Of a stretch of DNA of 64,000 nt, positions 27,579 to 39,765 are shown one piece after another. A model generated the notes under the pieces. It was given only the letters and a program-made list of their open reading frames with translations. It made no database searches and was not told the origin of the DNA. Numbering within the stretch: position 1 is the stretch's first letter; each line of letters begins with the position of its first letter. The stretch is taken from positions 57,374,578 to 57,438,577 of the forward strand of contig NC_064438.1 of the NCBI RefSeq assembly GCF_023343835.1. Direction: 5' to 3'. The translations under genes and the position numbers were made by a program. The stretch comes from Lagopus muta. Its lineage: Eukaryota; Chordata; Aves; Galliformes; Phasianidae.

Positions 27579-30500
27579 CTTAAATGCATTTCCTAGGGAA
27601 AAAATAAAAGCCCAATTCAAAATAAAGTAATTCAATTCCCCTGAAGCAAATGAGTTCCCGGAATTTGTGTCACAAAATTTCATTTTTACTCTATTTCATT
27701 TCAAAACGGAATTAAAGTGGCAGAACTTCTTGGAAAACAGTTTTCTGATTGCAGACCAAGAGTCAGTGAAGCACCAGCTGATGGCATTGCCATGTACACA
27801 CCTGATCCCCAGTGGGATGTCCCCACATTGCTCCCTGCTGCCAAGACCACAGGGCACAGCTCTTTCCAAACAAGGATGCTCAATATTCAGCCCAAAGGAT
27901 TTGTCTGCACAGGAAATGCAGCCCAGCAAGTTTTCAACACTCCCTGGCAGCTTTCTTTGGTGGGGTCAGGGGAAAAATATTATTTGCTGCTAACAATACA
28001 GGGCAGAAAGGTCAAAAAGATCTGGCTGCAAGTTACTCAAGTGACCGTGAAATATGTCCTCTTTGAAACTCCATTCCCATGAACTGCTCCTCATCCTCCC
28101 CCTCCCACTCTCTCTGCTATTTAAGACAAATCCAGGCAAAGCTGATGTCGAGCTCCCTGACCTTTCAGGGCAGGAGATGGGGAATAGTCAGGCTGGTGCT
28201 TGACAAGCAGTCAGCACTAATCAGAATAAATTACTGCTTCTCATCTCAAGTGTCCTTTTGGCAGCTTCTAAGGGCCAGTTACTATTTTAGCTGGGTTTAT
28301 TCTGCCATCCAGACCTGGGATATGATACATGTCAGCCCACCTTGCACCCACCCACAGGTTTCCTGTGCCCAGCTTTTATCTCAAAACCACAAGTTCTCAC
28401 ATTTTTACCTTTCTGACTCTCTCCCCCATCCCAGAAGAGAAGGAGCAAGAGGCTGCACGGTGCTGAGCTGCAGCATAAACACACTAAGAGTTGTTAACCC
28501 ATAAAAGCAGGTCAAGTTAGGACTTGGCAACCAAATGCAGGCACTCCTCAGCTGCCTCCACATTGATTCATTCATGAAAGACTTCACAAATCTTAGAAGA
28601 CAGTCTAGAAGTTGTGTTGTTTCAGCACACCTCCACAGACAACAAAGCAGAGCACTTAGCTAGACTCGTGTGACTCCCCATGATACACCACATCTTATCT
28701 GGGTAATCCCAACATATCACAAGAGAACAGCACAAATAAGAACAGAGAAAAGAAGAATTCCAAAGTAGTTTTCAAATGATGTTGGTTCTTTTTTTTAATT
28801 TATTTTTGTGAGAAGATGAACAAGCCCTGGTTTCGTGTCCGCTCATTTCAGCATTTCAAATGGTACAGCATCTCCCACAAAATAGAAAATTGGCCTCCTG
28901 AGCCCTTCTGACCAAAATCCAGGCTACCTGCTAGCAAAGACATCCTTAAAGCCTCCTTCTCTGAGAGGTGAATGCAGAAAATGGTTCCTTCTTGAGCTAG
29001 AGGAGCACAGCTATTGCAGGCTGAAGTAAAAGCACATTCCTCTCAACCCCAGGGTCCATCACAGGCTGCTTACGGTCCATCAGACCCACTGACCAAAAGG
29101 ATCCCTGGGCTGAGTTTCCATTATCCTTGGCCTTTCCTCTTCTACACACTCCCCAAACTATAGACAGATACGGAAATGGGACCAGCATTCAAAGATGGAA
29201 TGCACCCTATGTCTTTACATCCTCTTTCTGCAAAGTTCCTTAGAAATTTTGCTCATTTTCCACTCACAAAGTAATGATAAAATACCAATCAGTGCAAGCA
29301 GCATGCAGGAACATGCAACCTACTCCTCATAGTCTTCAGAAACATTCACATCCCTGAATTCTTAACCAAGAGCTAACTCTCCATTCATCAAATTCATCAG
29401 TCATTGCAGCTGATGCAAAATATTTTACGCTATCCCACATTATCTGCAACTGAATTGCTTCAAGAAAGATTTTGAGCTGCCTACCTTTCTTCTAAGAAAA
29501 TCCCACGGCTTGTAAGAAGAGTCATTATCCACCATGAACTGTGCTACACTGTGGATTATTACTGGAGCTGCATTGCTAAAGGGGACGTGTGATCTATTAG
29601 ATCTTCACACAGGTGATAGCAGAGGGACGCACTCAAAGGCACACACGAATCTACATCCCACCCACCTGGATATCAGCTATTAGTTACTGAATATTATTAG
29701 TTATTAACTAACTCCATCCACCTGGGACACTCCTTTCCCACTATCCTGTTACACACACTGATGATTTCCCAGCCTGGGACAAATACTTGCATGTTCTTAC
29801 ACACACAATTCTCATCTATGTATTATCAGCTTCTGTATATTTGCCTGGAAAAATCATCTCATTATTTGGAACTCATTCAGTTCATTAAAATCAAGTTTCA
29901 CCTTCAAAGCTTCTTGAGGTGGAGACCTGGGGTTGTCCTCCCATTCCCCTCCTCAGAACTGCCAAACTAGTGCAAAACCTTCCATCAGGGCTGTAAAACA
30001 GTAATTTGGTACTTCTGCTCAACTTGTACTGAAACATATGGAAGCAACTGAGAATGTTTTCAAACTCCTACTTCAAATATTTAAATGTAATAAGCAATAT
30101 TCATAGGTCATCTCTGCTTTCTGTCATGCAACTCTGTTAGCAATGTCTAGGGAATTCTCTTAGTCTATCATATTTTAGACCATGAGGGCTTCTGCATAAC
30201 CACTGCCATCTGCATTTATTAATCAAAAGAGTAGATAAAAAGTTCAGCAAATATTTGTTTTTTCCTATTTACTGCAGCCTTAAAGAATACATTTGAAATT
30301 CCTTCTTCTGCATTCAATAACACCACGTATCTTGCTGTCCCCATCACCTGTCTGCTCTGCAAGGTGATTAACTCTATGATTACTATAAAAATGTTTTATT
30401 TAGTGGGTAATTGTAAGTACTGGTATCTACCATTTCCAAATCTCTTGCTTTATTATCCTTGTTCAAGAAGGTCTTAATATTTAAGTGATTTACTGATCAC

Positions 30501-32274
30501 TTAAAATGCCAGCCTAGCCATTAGGAGGTACATTTCACTACACATTGCCTAATTTTATAGTACATTATTTCTTTATAAACAGACACATTACTCTGAAGCA
30601 TTAATTAAACGTCTTTGCCCATTATGAACTCCATTTGGAAGACAACAACTTATTCAACAGCCTGTCCTGATGGATGGGTCTGCGACTCCACATTTTGGCT
30701 CACACCAAAGAGCTTCCTGAAGAGTGGTGCTACCAGGAACATTATGCCTTGGAGAGCAGTGATTTGTGGAAAGAAAAAGTCTAATGAATAATACATGGCA
30801 TTTGCACTTCAGCAACCCAGTTTGCTAAACTATTTTACATCAATAACCTGGTACTAAAAGGCTCTGTTTATTATTGCAAGCCTCCAAGGCCTTTTGAAAC
30901 AGAATTACATCAACCACATTTATAATACTTAACGTTGGCAACAACCTGCAGCTTGCTCCATCGCTGGAGGAAGCCCTCCCCCAGGGGCATCATTTAACAC
31001 ATCTCTGGAGAGAAGCTGGGCCTTTCAACAGAAAGGATCCTTTGTCCAAAGGAGCAGCCCATCAACCATCCCCTTACTTACTGTTCCTGGATTACAAGTA
31101 ATTGAGTGCTTGCGTCCTGAGATCAAGGAAGTCTACCTCAAAAAGCCATCAGTAAGCATAACTTGTCTCCTCACTAGGCCATCTATAATACATTAATTCT
31201 GCCTTCTCTTCCCCTCCTAACACCATCATCCCTGTTAGTACCAACACCGGTGAAGGCTGCTTGTTTCTTCCAAGACAGGCACCTATCCAATGGGCTCAGC
31301 CCATTTCCCAGCATCTCTGGACTCTCAAGACTGGAATCAACCCCAGACTTTGTGCCTTTAACCACCCCCAAGCAGTGCAATGTCACATGGCCCAGGAAGC
31401 ATCCTTCTCATCCGATCTTCACTCCAAATAGATTTACAAGATAGCCGGCAAAGAAATACAACTCCAGTTCCCATTGCTGACTCTACTGAGTGCAGCTTTT
31501 CTTAGGTGAGTTACTGCCTCAGAGGGGTCCTTCCTGTATTGCTTAGGAGGCCACAACAGCCACTCCAAAATTCAAGCATTCAGACAGCAGCATGCCAAGC
31601 TATGTCTTAGCACCCTGATTAAGAAGTCGACATTTGCCAACAGCAACCCTGCAGACGCACACACAGATTATCCTATATTTAGCATAGGAAATAACCACTG
31701 TTTCTCAGATCTGCTGTGTAGAGCTGACTGGAAAATGATTTAACAGTCCCATTATAACTGAAAAAGCCAAAAAACTATTAAAGGTTATAAAAGTGCTGTC
31801 ACAGTTGGAGGACTCCAGGCTGAGCTGAGCCAAAGGCCACCTCACAAGGATTCAGTTTATGACAAGCACAGACACTGCCAGGAACAGCAGCACACATGCC
31901 AACCAAGGGGAGCAGCACTCCCTTTGGTATGAGAGATAAAGCAGGTCTTGACTTTCACTCATTGTAAACTCAATAACTGCACAGGGCACCCTCATTCTGT
32001 GCCTGCAGAAAGCAGCCCATATGGCTCCTGGTTAGCAAAGCTGTGCTACATCTTAGCTACACCCAGAGTACCATGGAAGGGACACAAAATGAATTAAAAG
32101 ACAAAGACAATGCAAGAGGGCTGGCAGCTCGCATGGCTTGCCAGCTATCTGCATGCTCCAGAAGAAATGAACTGACAGAGAAGGATGTGCTGGCAAGGCT
32201 TGGTGCAGACCTGCAAAAGAAGGCTGAGCTTCTTGTACAGCACACAGATTGTGGGCACTGAAACGTAGAGGCAA

Positions 32275-32520
32275 AGGCCTCAAGTTGTGCTGGAGATGTT
32301 CAAATTGGATATTAGGAAACATTTCTTCTCCAAAATAGTGGTCAGGTACTGGAATGGGCTGCCCAAGGAGGTTGAGTCACCGCCCCTGGAGATGTTCAAG
32401 AAACATTTAGATGTGGTACTGAGGGATATGGTTTAGTGGGGAAATATTGATTGTAGGTGGATGGTTGGACTGGATGATCTTGAGATCTATTCCAACTTTG
32501 GTGACTCTGTGATTCTATGT
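32275..32520 (+). mobile_element. CR1 LINE 3' end
   Basis: ATATTAGGAAACATTTCTTC, GGTCAGGTACTGGAATGGGC and GGACTGGATGATCTTGAGAT are followed by GTGATTCTATG. Confidence 0.9.
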
Positions 32521-34333
32521 GCATCTATGAAGCTCACAAGCACCATCCCACCACCTTCCTCACAGCCCTCACTGCCTTGGGTCTGCGTGAGTGATCAACT
32601 GAATGATGCTCACAGGTGAACACTCTTAAAATAGAAGCCACCCCAGTGACAACAGGAATTCATGGGTTCAACAGGAGAGCTATGGGAACAGCTGCAGGAA
32701 GCAACAGTTCAGGAGGGAGCTGAAGGCTTGGGACAGAGATGATACTAGAGGACATTCATCTTCTGGTGATAGGAGGAAAACATGAGCAATGAGAGCCAGG
32801 CTGCCACTGAGAAAGACAGAGCAGCTCCAGTGCTCCCAGACCTTCTTGCACCCCACACCAACCAACTGGTGACCCTACTGGCATCCAAGTCTTCTAACCA
32901 CACCACCACACACTACAGCCACATCAAAACAATCAAGTGGAATAAAACTACTCTCCCACCCTTTTTTCTAAGCTTTAAGTTTAGAATGCAAAAAGCCTTC
33001 AAAGCATAAATTGGCATCCTCTTTCATCAGTTACATAATTACTCCGCTATTGCTGATTAGCAACCAACTGTAAACTTTTGTCTCGGAAGATGTCCCCTGT
33101 TCAGAGCAGGGCTGAAAGCACATCAGGTACTGCACTGATTCGCAGTCCAGAAATGAACAGCCCTCAGGATGGCATCAACCCATGACTGCTCTTCCCATAA
33201 TCAGAAGCTGTTACAGTGGCAAGCCAACAGAAACCCAGAGCCACATTCAATTGGAAATTCAAAGTAAAAGCAAACGCTTGGGAAAGACACACTCAGATGC
33301 ACAAAAATAAAACCTTACCTGGGCCAAAAGGTGACAAATTGCTCTCCCCACTGTCAGAGCTGGAGAGACTTTTTCAGCAGAGGCACTCACTGAGAAATGC
33401 TGTGTTTCACTCAGCTGAAAGACCTGGGATTGATGCAATTAAATCCCCAAAGGTGCAAGGGTAAATACAGCTGCAGTAATGAAGTGGGAGATCAGACTCC
33501 AGGTCATTAGACTTTTGGTTTGATGCCAGCAAGATCAGAGTCCAGAAGCAGCAATCAGGATCCTACATGCAGCCAAAGAGAAGGGGAGAGGGGATGGAGC
33601 AAGGCAAAGATAGAGCCAGGCTTCCCCAAAACAGCCTCAGCCCCCAAAGTATTCCACTCCATAAGGCACCACACTGAGTGTAGGATGGGGCTAGGTGGGA
33701 GGAGGTCTGCAGGGACCCTACACCATGGACACAGAGCAATGTTTGAGAGGAAGTAGGTGAAATCTCACAACAGCCACACGCAGTCACACCTCCACTCAAC
33801 ACATGGGAAAGAGCACAATTCCCTACAGCACACCAACAGCAGCAAAAGGTGGATGTGGAGGAGTTACCCCAGTGATAGGTGTCAGAGAGCTCTCATTAAG
33901 CCAAGGGAACAAGCCCATAATCAGGGCTCAGAGTAACTCGTGAAAGATGAACAGCTTAAAAGGCATTTAGCAGATATGAAGAACAGATCTATCACTGTAG
34001 CTGGGAATTCAGTTAGAGCTCCATAACCCCGAAGTTTTCTGCTGGAATATTCCCTGCAAAGCTCAACACAACTGAAAGTTAGGTATTGTTTGCTATACAA
34101 ACAGCAAAACCATTCATTTGTTTAGCACTGTTAACAAAACAAAGAAAAACAGCACAGATGGAGCACTGTTAGTTGGATGGTGACATTGCCTGAGCATTCT
34201 GAATCAACATCTTCCTTAGGTCCAATCAGGTGAATAAAGAGTACTGAACATGCCAAGTCCCGAACCTTGCTGATCAGCAGCCAGCATTCCTCAGGTCTGA
34301 CAGTAAACTCAAACACACAGAAATATAACTTAG

Positions 34334-34405
34334 AATCATAGAACCATGAAAGTTGAAAAATACCTCCAAGATCATGGTGTTCAACCATCAACCCAAGTCC
34401 AAGAG
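34334..34405 (-). mobile_element. CR1 LINE 3' tip
   Basis: AGAATCATAGAACCATGAAA, TACCTCCAAGATCATGG and TTCAACCATCAACCC fit the reversed 3' tip of a different CR1 group from its neighbour at 34446. Confidence 0.6.
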
Positions 34406-34445
34406 AGTTCATTACCACTGGACCCTGGATGGGTTCCTTTTTACC

Positions 34446-34618
34446 ATAGAATGGCCTGGGTTGCACAGGAGCACAATGTTCATCCAGTTCCAACCCCTGC
34501 TGTGTGCAGGTCGCCAACCAGCAGCCCAGGCTGCCCAGAGCCACATCCAGCCTGGCCTTGAATGCCTGCAGGGATGGGGCATCCACAGCCTCCTTGGGCA
34601 ACCTGTGCCAGTGCATTC
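34446..34618 (-). mobile_element. CR1 LINE 3' end
   Basis: From CATAGAATGGCCTGGG to CAACCTGTGCCAGTGCATTC, where the match to the common subfamily breaks off. Confidence 0.92.
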
Positions 34619-34639
34619 CAGTTACGTAAGGTTAGAAGA

Positions 34640-34822
34640 CTGCAAGGAAAAAGTCTTTCACAGGGAGGCACTGGCACATGTTGCCCTGTCCTTAGCACAT
34701 TCAAGTCAGGCTGGGCAGAGTCTGAACACATCATCGAGCCTAGATGTTCCCATTCGTTGCAGCAGAATTGGGCTACACGACCTTTAAAGGTCCCTTCCAA
34801 CACTGAGGATTCCACGACAATG
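34640..34822 (+). mobile_element. CR1 LINE 3' end, facing 34446-34618
   Basis: GGAGGCACTGGCACATGTTG and CCTTTAAAGGTCCCTTCCAA identify a plus-strand CR1 that abuts a minus-strand one. Confidence 0.75.
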
Positions 34823-35180
34823 GAATTGCGTTGCTCTCTGCCTCCTCTTGGAAGGCTCACAACTACAAGACAGACTTTTCTGGGTCACACCTGATGTCAG
34901 AAACAATCACCCTGAAACACCAGTCAAAAGGCTGATGCTTCCTCTCCTCTAAGTAATCAGCATCTAGAAATATGCACAGAAAGGGACAGCCTGCAGCAAG
35001 GCTCCCAGTCTATACTTGGATTAATTATTTGCATTTTAACAACTCTGCAAACCCACAGAGAATCAAGTTAACTATTTCCCCATCTGAGGCTTTATTTTAT
35101 TAATGAAAGCACTGCCAGAAGGGTGACATGTTTGTTTTAATGATTCTGTTCCCCTAATTTACACAGCAGTCACTTAGGCC

Positions 35181-35289
35181 TTGCGTAGATTTGCAGATCA
35201 GCAAATGATCCTTGTTAGTGCGTATGTGCAACTCACACAGGCAAAAAAACACTAACTAGCTTGATTTGCTGATCAGCGGATTTGTACGA
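35181..35289. repeat. Imperfect inverted repeat, 40-bp arms, 29-bp loop
   Basis: The left arm, 35181-35220, and the right arm, 35250-35289, pair with about 28 matches in the 34 positions nearest the loop. These include CACTAAC at the loop side and ATTTGCTGATC in mid-arm. The copies are not CR1. It could be a small DNA-transposon relic, a precursor-type hairpin or a conserved element. Confidence 0.7.
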
Positions 35290-35661
35290 TATTTAAATGA
35301 ATGTAGAGCTCTAATTCATTAAAGCAAACCTAATGATTTTCCCCTTCAGCATTTTCATACAATCCCTCATTCCCCTACAGAAACCGTGGCAAGCAGTAAC
35401 TCAATAGCAGGAAAAACCTGCTAAAACAGAGCTGGGGATAAACAATTCAAACTGCAGCAAAGAAATAATCCTGCAGCACCTGCACCCCATGGGAAGCACC
35501 AGTGGGCAAACAAGGACCCAGCTCCACCAGCACCTGCCAATGGCTGCAGGAAGCTGCATCTCCCAGCTCACACATCACTTTGTGCTCATTACTGGCACAC
35601 TCTGCACAACCCCGTGTGCTTCTCTCCCTCCCCCCCCAGACCTCCAAACTCAAGTTTTGTC

Positions 35662-35679
35662 TGTGTGTGTGTGTGTGTG
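35662..35679. repeat. (TG)9 microsatellite
   Basis: Nine uninterrupted TG units. Confidence 0.95.
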
Positions 35680-36845
35680 CAGCTTCCTTCCAGCGCACTA
35701 CTTCAGTTGGCAGTCTCAGCCCTCCCCTTGTTGTTACAGGGATGTACGCATCCATCACTTGTGTTGTGTGAGCAGTGAGCTCCACTCTTCTCTCAAGGAC
35801 TCCAAGGAGGAGCACGGCTGGGTTTGCAGCAGGCTGTGTCTGGCCTGCATCCATCACACATGCTATGGCTGAGACCATGAAAGATACAGGTCAGAGCTGC
35901 TCTCCCAGTGGTGGGTCTTCTCCCGCCTCCTGCAGCCAGGTACCACCCTCAGCCTTGCTCTGAATTTCAGAATCAGTGTTTTTCCCAGCTTCTCCCAAGC
36001 CTCAGGCATCTCACACTGATTTTTCCAGTACCCCCATTTGGCAGAGAGCAGGGCAAACCAGATGGATAAATACCAGTAGAGAACACTTAACTCTGCTTCT
36101 GCATAAGCAGCAATACCTTGCATGCAGATGGTGTTGGAGTTGGCTGGGTGCAAGGTGTGGACACCTTGCAGAAAATCACTCATACCGAGTATAAAGACAG
36201 GAAAAACAACCAGCAAAGGTAACAGAGGCAAACACTGCTTGCCCAGGGGCACCACCAGGCTTTAGATCCAACCCAAACCACCAGCACTCTTTACACTTGT
36301 TTCAAAGCAAGCCTTCCAGTGAGCAGAAGCCATACAGCTGGTTGCACATCGCCGCTGTGCAACGCATTAAGTCGTTTGATTTAATAAATGACGCAATTAC
36401 AATTATACACATTAAACATGACTGCCCGCTGTACAGCTGACTACTGAGCGGCATGTTGCAGAAAAGCTTCTCTGTCAGCTTACGCCAGGCAGGATGAATG
36501 AAGCAGACACACCAAGTGTTTCTAAGGGGAAGCACAGACGAGGCCCATTTGCACGTCCGTCGCTATTAACTCAGGCCCTGCTTTGATTTCTGCCTTTGTG
36601 CCAGGAAATGGGATTCCTGTAAAGGAAGGCACAGAGCACATTGGCAGACATGAGCCTCCCAGCACACACACAGCCCTCACACATGGCGTACAGCTGGGGA
36701 TGAGCGTGGGATGTCTTGTGGCAACCCTCTGCTGGCGCTGCACTGGGTTCCTTTAGGTACCAGGGGAAACAGATACCACCTAAGCAAAAAAAGGAACAGA
36801 AGACATTCTCCCTTTCCTACATCAAATATCCCACCAGGCTACAGG

Positions 36846-37136
36846 AAAGAAGGGGACAGACTCTTTAGTCAGGTCTGTTGTGAAAGAAGAAGGGGAAATG
36901 GCTTCAAACTAAAATGGGAGATTTAGACCATATATAAGGAAGAAGTTGTATACAGTAAGAATGATGAGGCACTGCACAGGCTGCCCAGAGAGGAGGTGCT
37001 GCCCCATCCCTGCAGACACCCAAGGTCAGGGGATGGGCTGTGAGCACAGATGGAACTGTGAATGTCCCTGTGCATTGCAGGGAGTAGGACCAGATGGCCT
37101 TGAAGAGTCCTTCCCAATCCAAATAATTCCACAGAC
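36846..37136 (+). mobile_element. CR1 LINE 3' end
   Basis: Starts AAAGAAGGGGACAGACTC and runs to GAGTCCTTCCCAATCCAAAT. It is colinear with the copy at 26826-27112. Confidence 0.9.
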
Positions 37137-38326
37137 AAAACCTTGTACTTAGATCAGCCCCTTTCTACCTCCTTGCTGTTGTTGCAGGACCAGAAGCAGT
37201 TGCAACAATACAGACACCCAGAACACCTCTCCCAGCCCCAAAGCACTCCATTTTCCCCACACTGATAGGATGCACACATCTGGAAAGGCATACACAGCTG
37301 CATGGTACTCTGCAGACAAACACTCAGAACAAGCACAACCACCAAAGCAGAGGACAGATCCCCCTCCATTTGCTTTGAAAGACATTGGTCAGATTTTCTA
37401 CCCAGTTAATACAACCAGTCTGATTCTTGCAGAGAAGCACTGATGAAGACAGGTTAGATTGGGCTTTTTGCTCCTCTGGGATCTTCGATGGGAAGGGCTG
37501 TTCTTAGAGCCATCCACTTCTTGCAGCAGTGCTGGAATGAGAGCACTTGGGAGCGGGCATATCTGAGTTCAAGACTTGACCATTTCAGCCCCGTGTCCCA
37601 AATCCCAGTCATTATTGCTGCAGATCTCCCCCCTCTGCAAACAGAAGAGCACAATTCCCTCTCCTGGCCCAGAAGCACCTCACTAGCAGCCAGCAGTGGC
37701 AATTGGAGCCAATGCAGAGCCAGACACTGTGCTGCAGCATTGAGCACAACACAGTAACGGAGCTAACTCGATTTTAACACAACCGGACTGAGAAACTCCA
37801 AGCTAAAAAAAAAAAAAAAGAAAAGGTAAAAGACCAAGAAGGACAGCCAGTTTCCATGGCAACAGGGAGATATGAAAGCAAGAGCTGATGGAACCTTTAC
37901 AGTTATTTAAATGCTTATTATAACATTATGCAAAACACCCGAGTAAAGAAAACTGAGAGGTTAACACACTTATAAGAAAAACAGTCATTGTTGGATGAGC
38001 AAGGCAATGATTTAAGTCAAAAATAAGGCCTGTTTAAATTGAGCCATTAGAAATAATGATACAATTATACCCTCTTAAATTAACAAGCAAAATTTGTTTG
38101 GACAAGTGGAGGAAGGCGGGGGCTCTTGTTGGGCCACAGCGCTGGGTGCCAGCTCACCTCTCACCAACAGTGCATTCCTCCTCCAGCCTCACCGTGTGCC
38201 TCTGTGCCCATAGGGGCGGCTTGGGGCAAGGCAGAGCCATCACACCACAGAGCAGCACCCTTCTCCTCCTGCACCCACTCAGCATAGCACCCAGCACAGC
38301 TCCCTGCAGCTTCCAAATCCATGTTT

Positions 38327-38526
38327 TCACCCAGAGGGTAGTGATGCACTGGCACAGGTTGCCCAAGGAGGCTGTGGATGCCCCATCCCTGCAGGCACTC
38401 AAGGCCAGGGTGGATGTGGCTCTGGGCAGCCTGGGCTGCTGGTTGGTGACCTGCACACAGCAGGGGGTTGAAACTGATGAGCACTGTGCTCCTGTGCAAC
38501 CCAGGCCATTCTATGGTGATTCCATG
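38327..38526 (+). mobile_element. CR1 LINE 3' end
   Basis: From TTTTCACCCAGAGGGTAGTG to ACCCAGGCCATTCTATGG. The ORF2 C-terminal frame ([14 protein letters not shown]) is open. Confidence 0.93.
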
Positions 38527-39018
38527 TCAGCCTCTCCATGATCACTTGGCTTTGGGTCAGCTCCGGGTGAATCCCCAGTTTTCCTTCCAGAAGATGCTCT
38601 GATCCGAGCAGTCAGGTGATACAATATGAGCAGAAGTCACATAACAGGAAGATCAGAGATCTGGGACCAGGACTCTGCACAGAACCAAGATGTGATCACA
38701 CATGGACAAAGGCAAACCAAAGCATGTCTAAGAGCAAACTCAGCTTCCACAAAGATGTACTACACCTGCCTGTTTCCCTGTTCCAAAATGCTCACCCACC
38801 ACCTGCACAAGCTCCACAGACTCTGCCTTCACCTCTCTTACAGCACCAGAAGAATACATTTCCTTTCTTCTGATGATGAAAGAAAAAAAGATTCCTGAGA
38901 TGTACCTTCCTTGGCCCTACAGTTCACCCAGAGCCTGGATCAGCTCAGCCTGGTGGGGGCTTCTATCTCAGCTCCTCCCTGCCTCTCCAAAAGAATATAT
39001 CCCAACACATCCCAGGCT

Positions 39019-39048
39019 TTTGGGCTCAGCTCCTTTGGGCTCAGCTCC
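39019..39048. repeat. Perfect 15-bp tandem duplication
   Basis: TTTGGGCTCAGCTCC occurs twice without a gap. Confidence 0.95.
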
Positions 39049-39666
39049 TTCCTGCAGTCATTTATCAAGTGCTTTTCATCTGAAACATGATTCCAGGATT
39101 CAATTACTTTATAAAGTCAATATTTTAGGTCACAGCTTATGCATCAGCAAAGGCATCTCTGGGGATTCAAGTGTAACGCAACGCAGCTCTAAGTAATGTT
39201 CCCTCACTGCTCCAGCTAAAAAAAGTCAATAAGGTGCATTTGTTTCCCTCACATTTCACTCAAGGAAGCTGTAAAATTGTTGTTCACTTTTGTAAATTTA
39301 AACCATTGAGAAGGAGCAAACGTTCCCGGCCATATTTTTTTAAGAGATAAAAGAAAATTGCTCCCCTGCTTCCTCTCCACGTTCTCAGCAGGATTTTACT
39401 CCCACCGAGCTGATAAACAGGCTCATGCCAAGCAATTGGCTCAGGATGGGTTTGCCCATGGGAAGGGTCAAAGCAAGTTGTAGAGCATTGCTTCGCCCCT
39501 GTGCAGAGATGGATTCCTGGTATCAGAGGTGGATTTTTAGTATTGGAGGATCACCCAAACCATCCAATCTATCGACTCCATTTCCTAAGCCTCCCAGCAA
39601 GGCTATGCTCCAGCTGTGCTATCAGCCCCAGTGGTGTATATCTGAACCTAGTGAAAATGAGTAAGG

Positions 39667-39765
39667 GAACAGAATCACAGAATGACTTGAGCTGGAAGGG
39701 ACCTCCAGGATCATCCAGTCCCACCACCAGTTGAGCAGGCTGCCCAGGGAGCCTCCCACCCCCTG
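39667..39765 (-). mobile_element. CR1 LINE 3' fragment
   Basis: CAGAATCACAGAATGACTTG, then GGAAGGGACCTCCAGGATCA and TCCAGTCCCACCACC, the reversed tail of an older CR1 group. Confidence 0.75.

Larger units (their letters stand above)
27113..36845. other. Intergenic, no gene recognised
   Basis: The stretch contains a TA/T microsatellite (27555-27578), CR1 at 32275-32520, a three-piece CR1 cluster at 34334-34822, a TG microsatellite (35662-35679) and the hairpin at 35181-35289. A small perfect inverted repeat (arms 30480-30489 and 30496-30505) was noted. A homeodomain-type AT-rich patch lies at 36330-36480. Confidence 0.7.

Noticed and set aside
30480..30505. Perfect 10-bp inverted repeat with 6-bp loop
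   Set aside because: In AT-rich DNA of this length such small palindromes are expected by chance.
32043..32261. A 72-codon, Lys/Glu-rich frame with charged composition
   Set aside because: There is no homology that I recognise, the frame is short, and opposing frames of similar length overlap it.
37805..37819. A15 run as the tail of a processed pseudogene
   Set aside because: No recognisable coding sequence precedes it and no target-site duplication was found.
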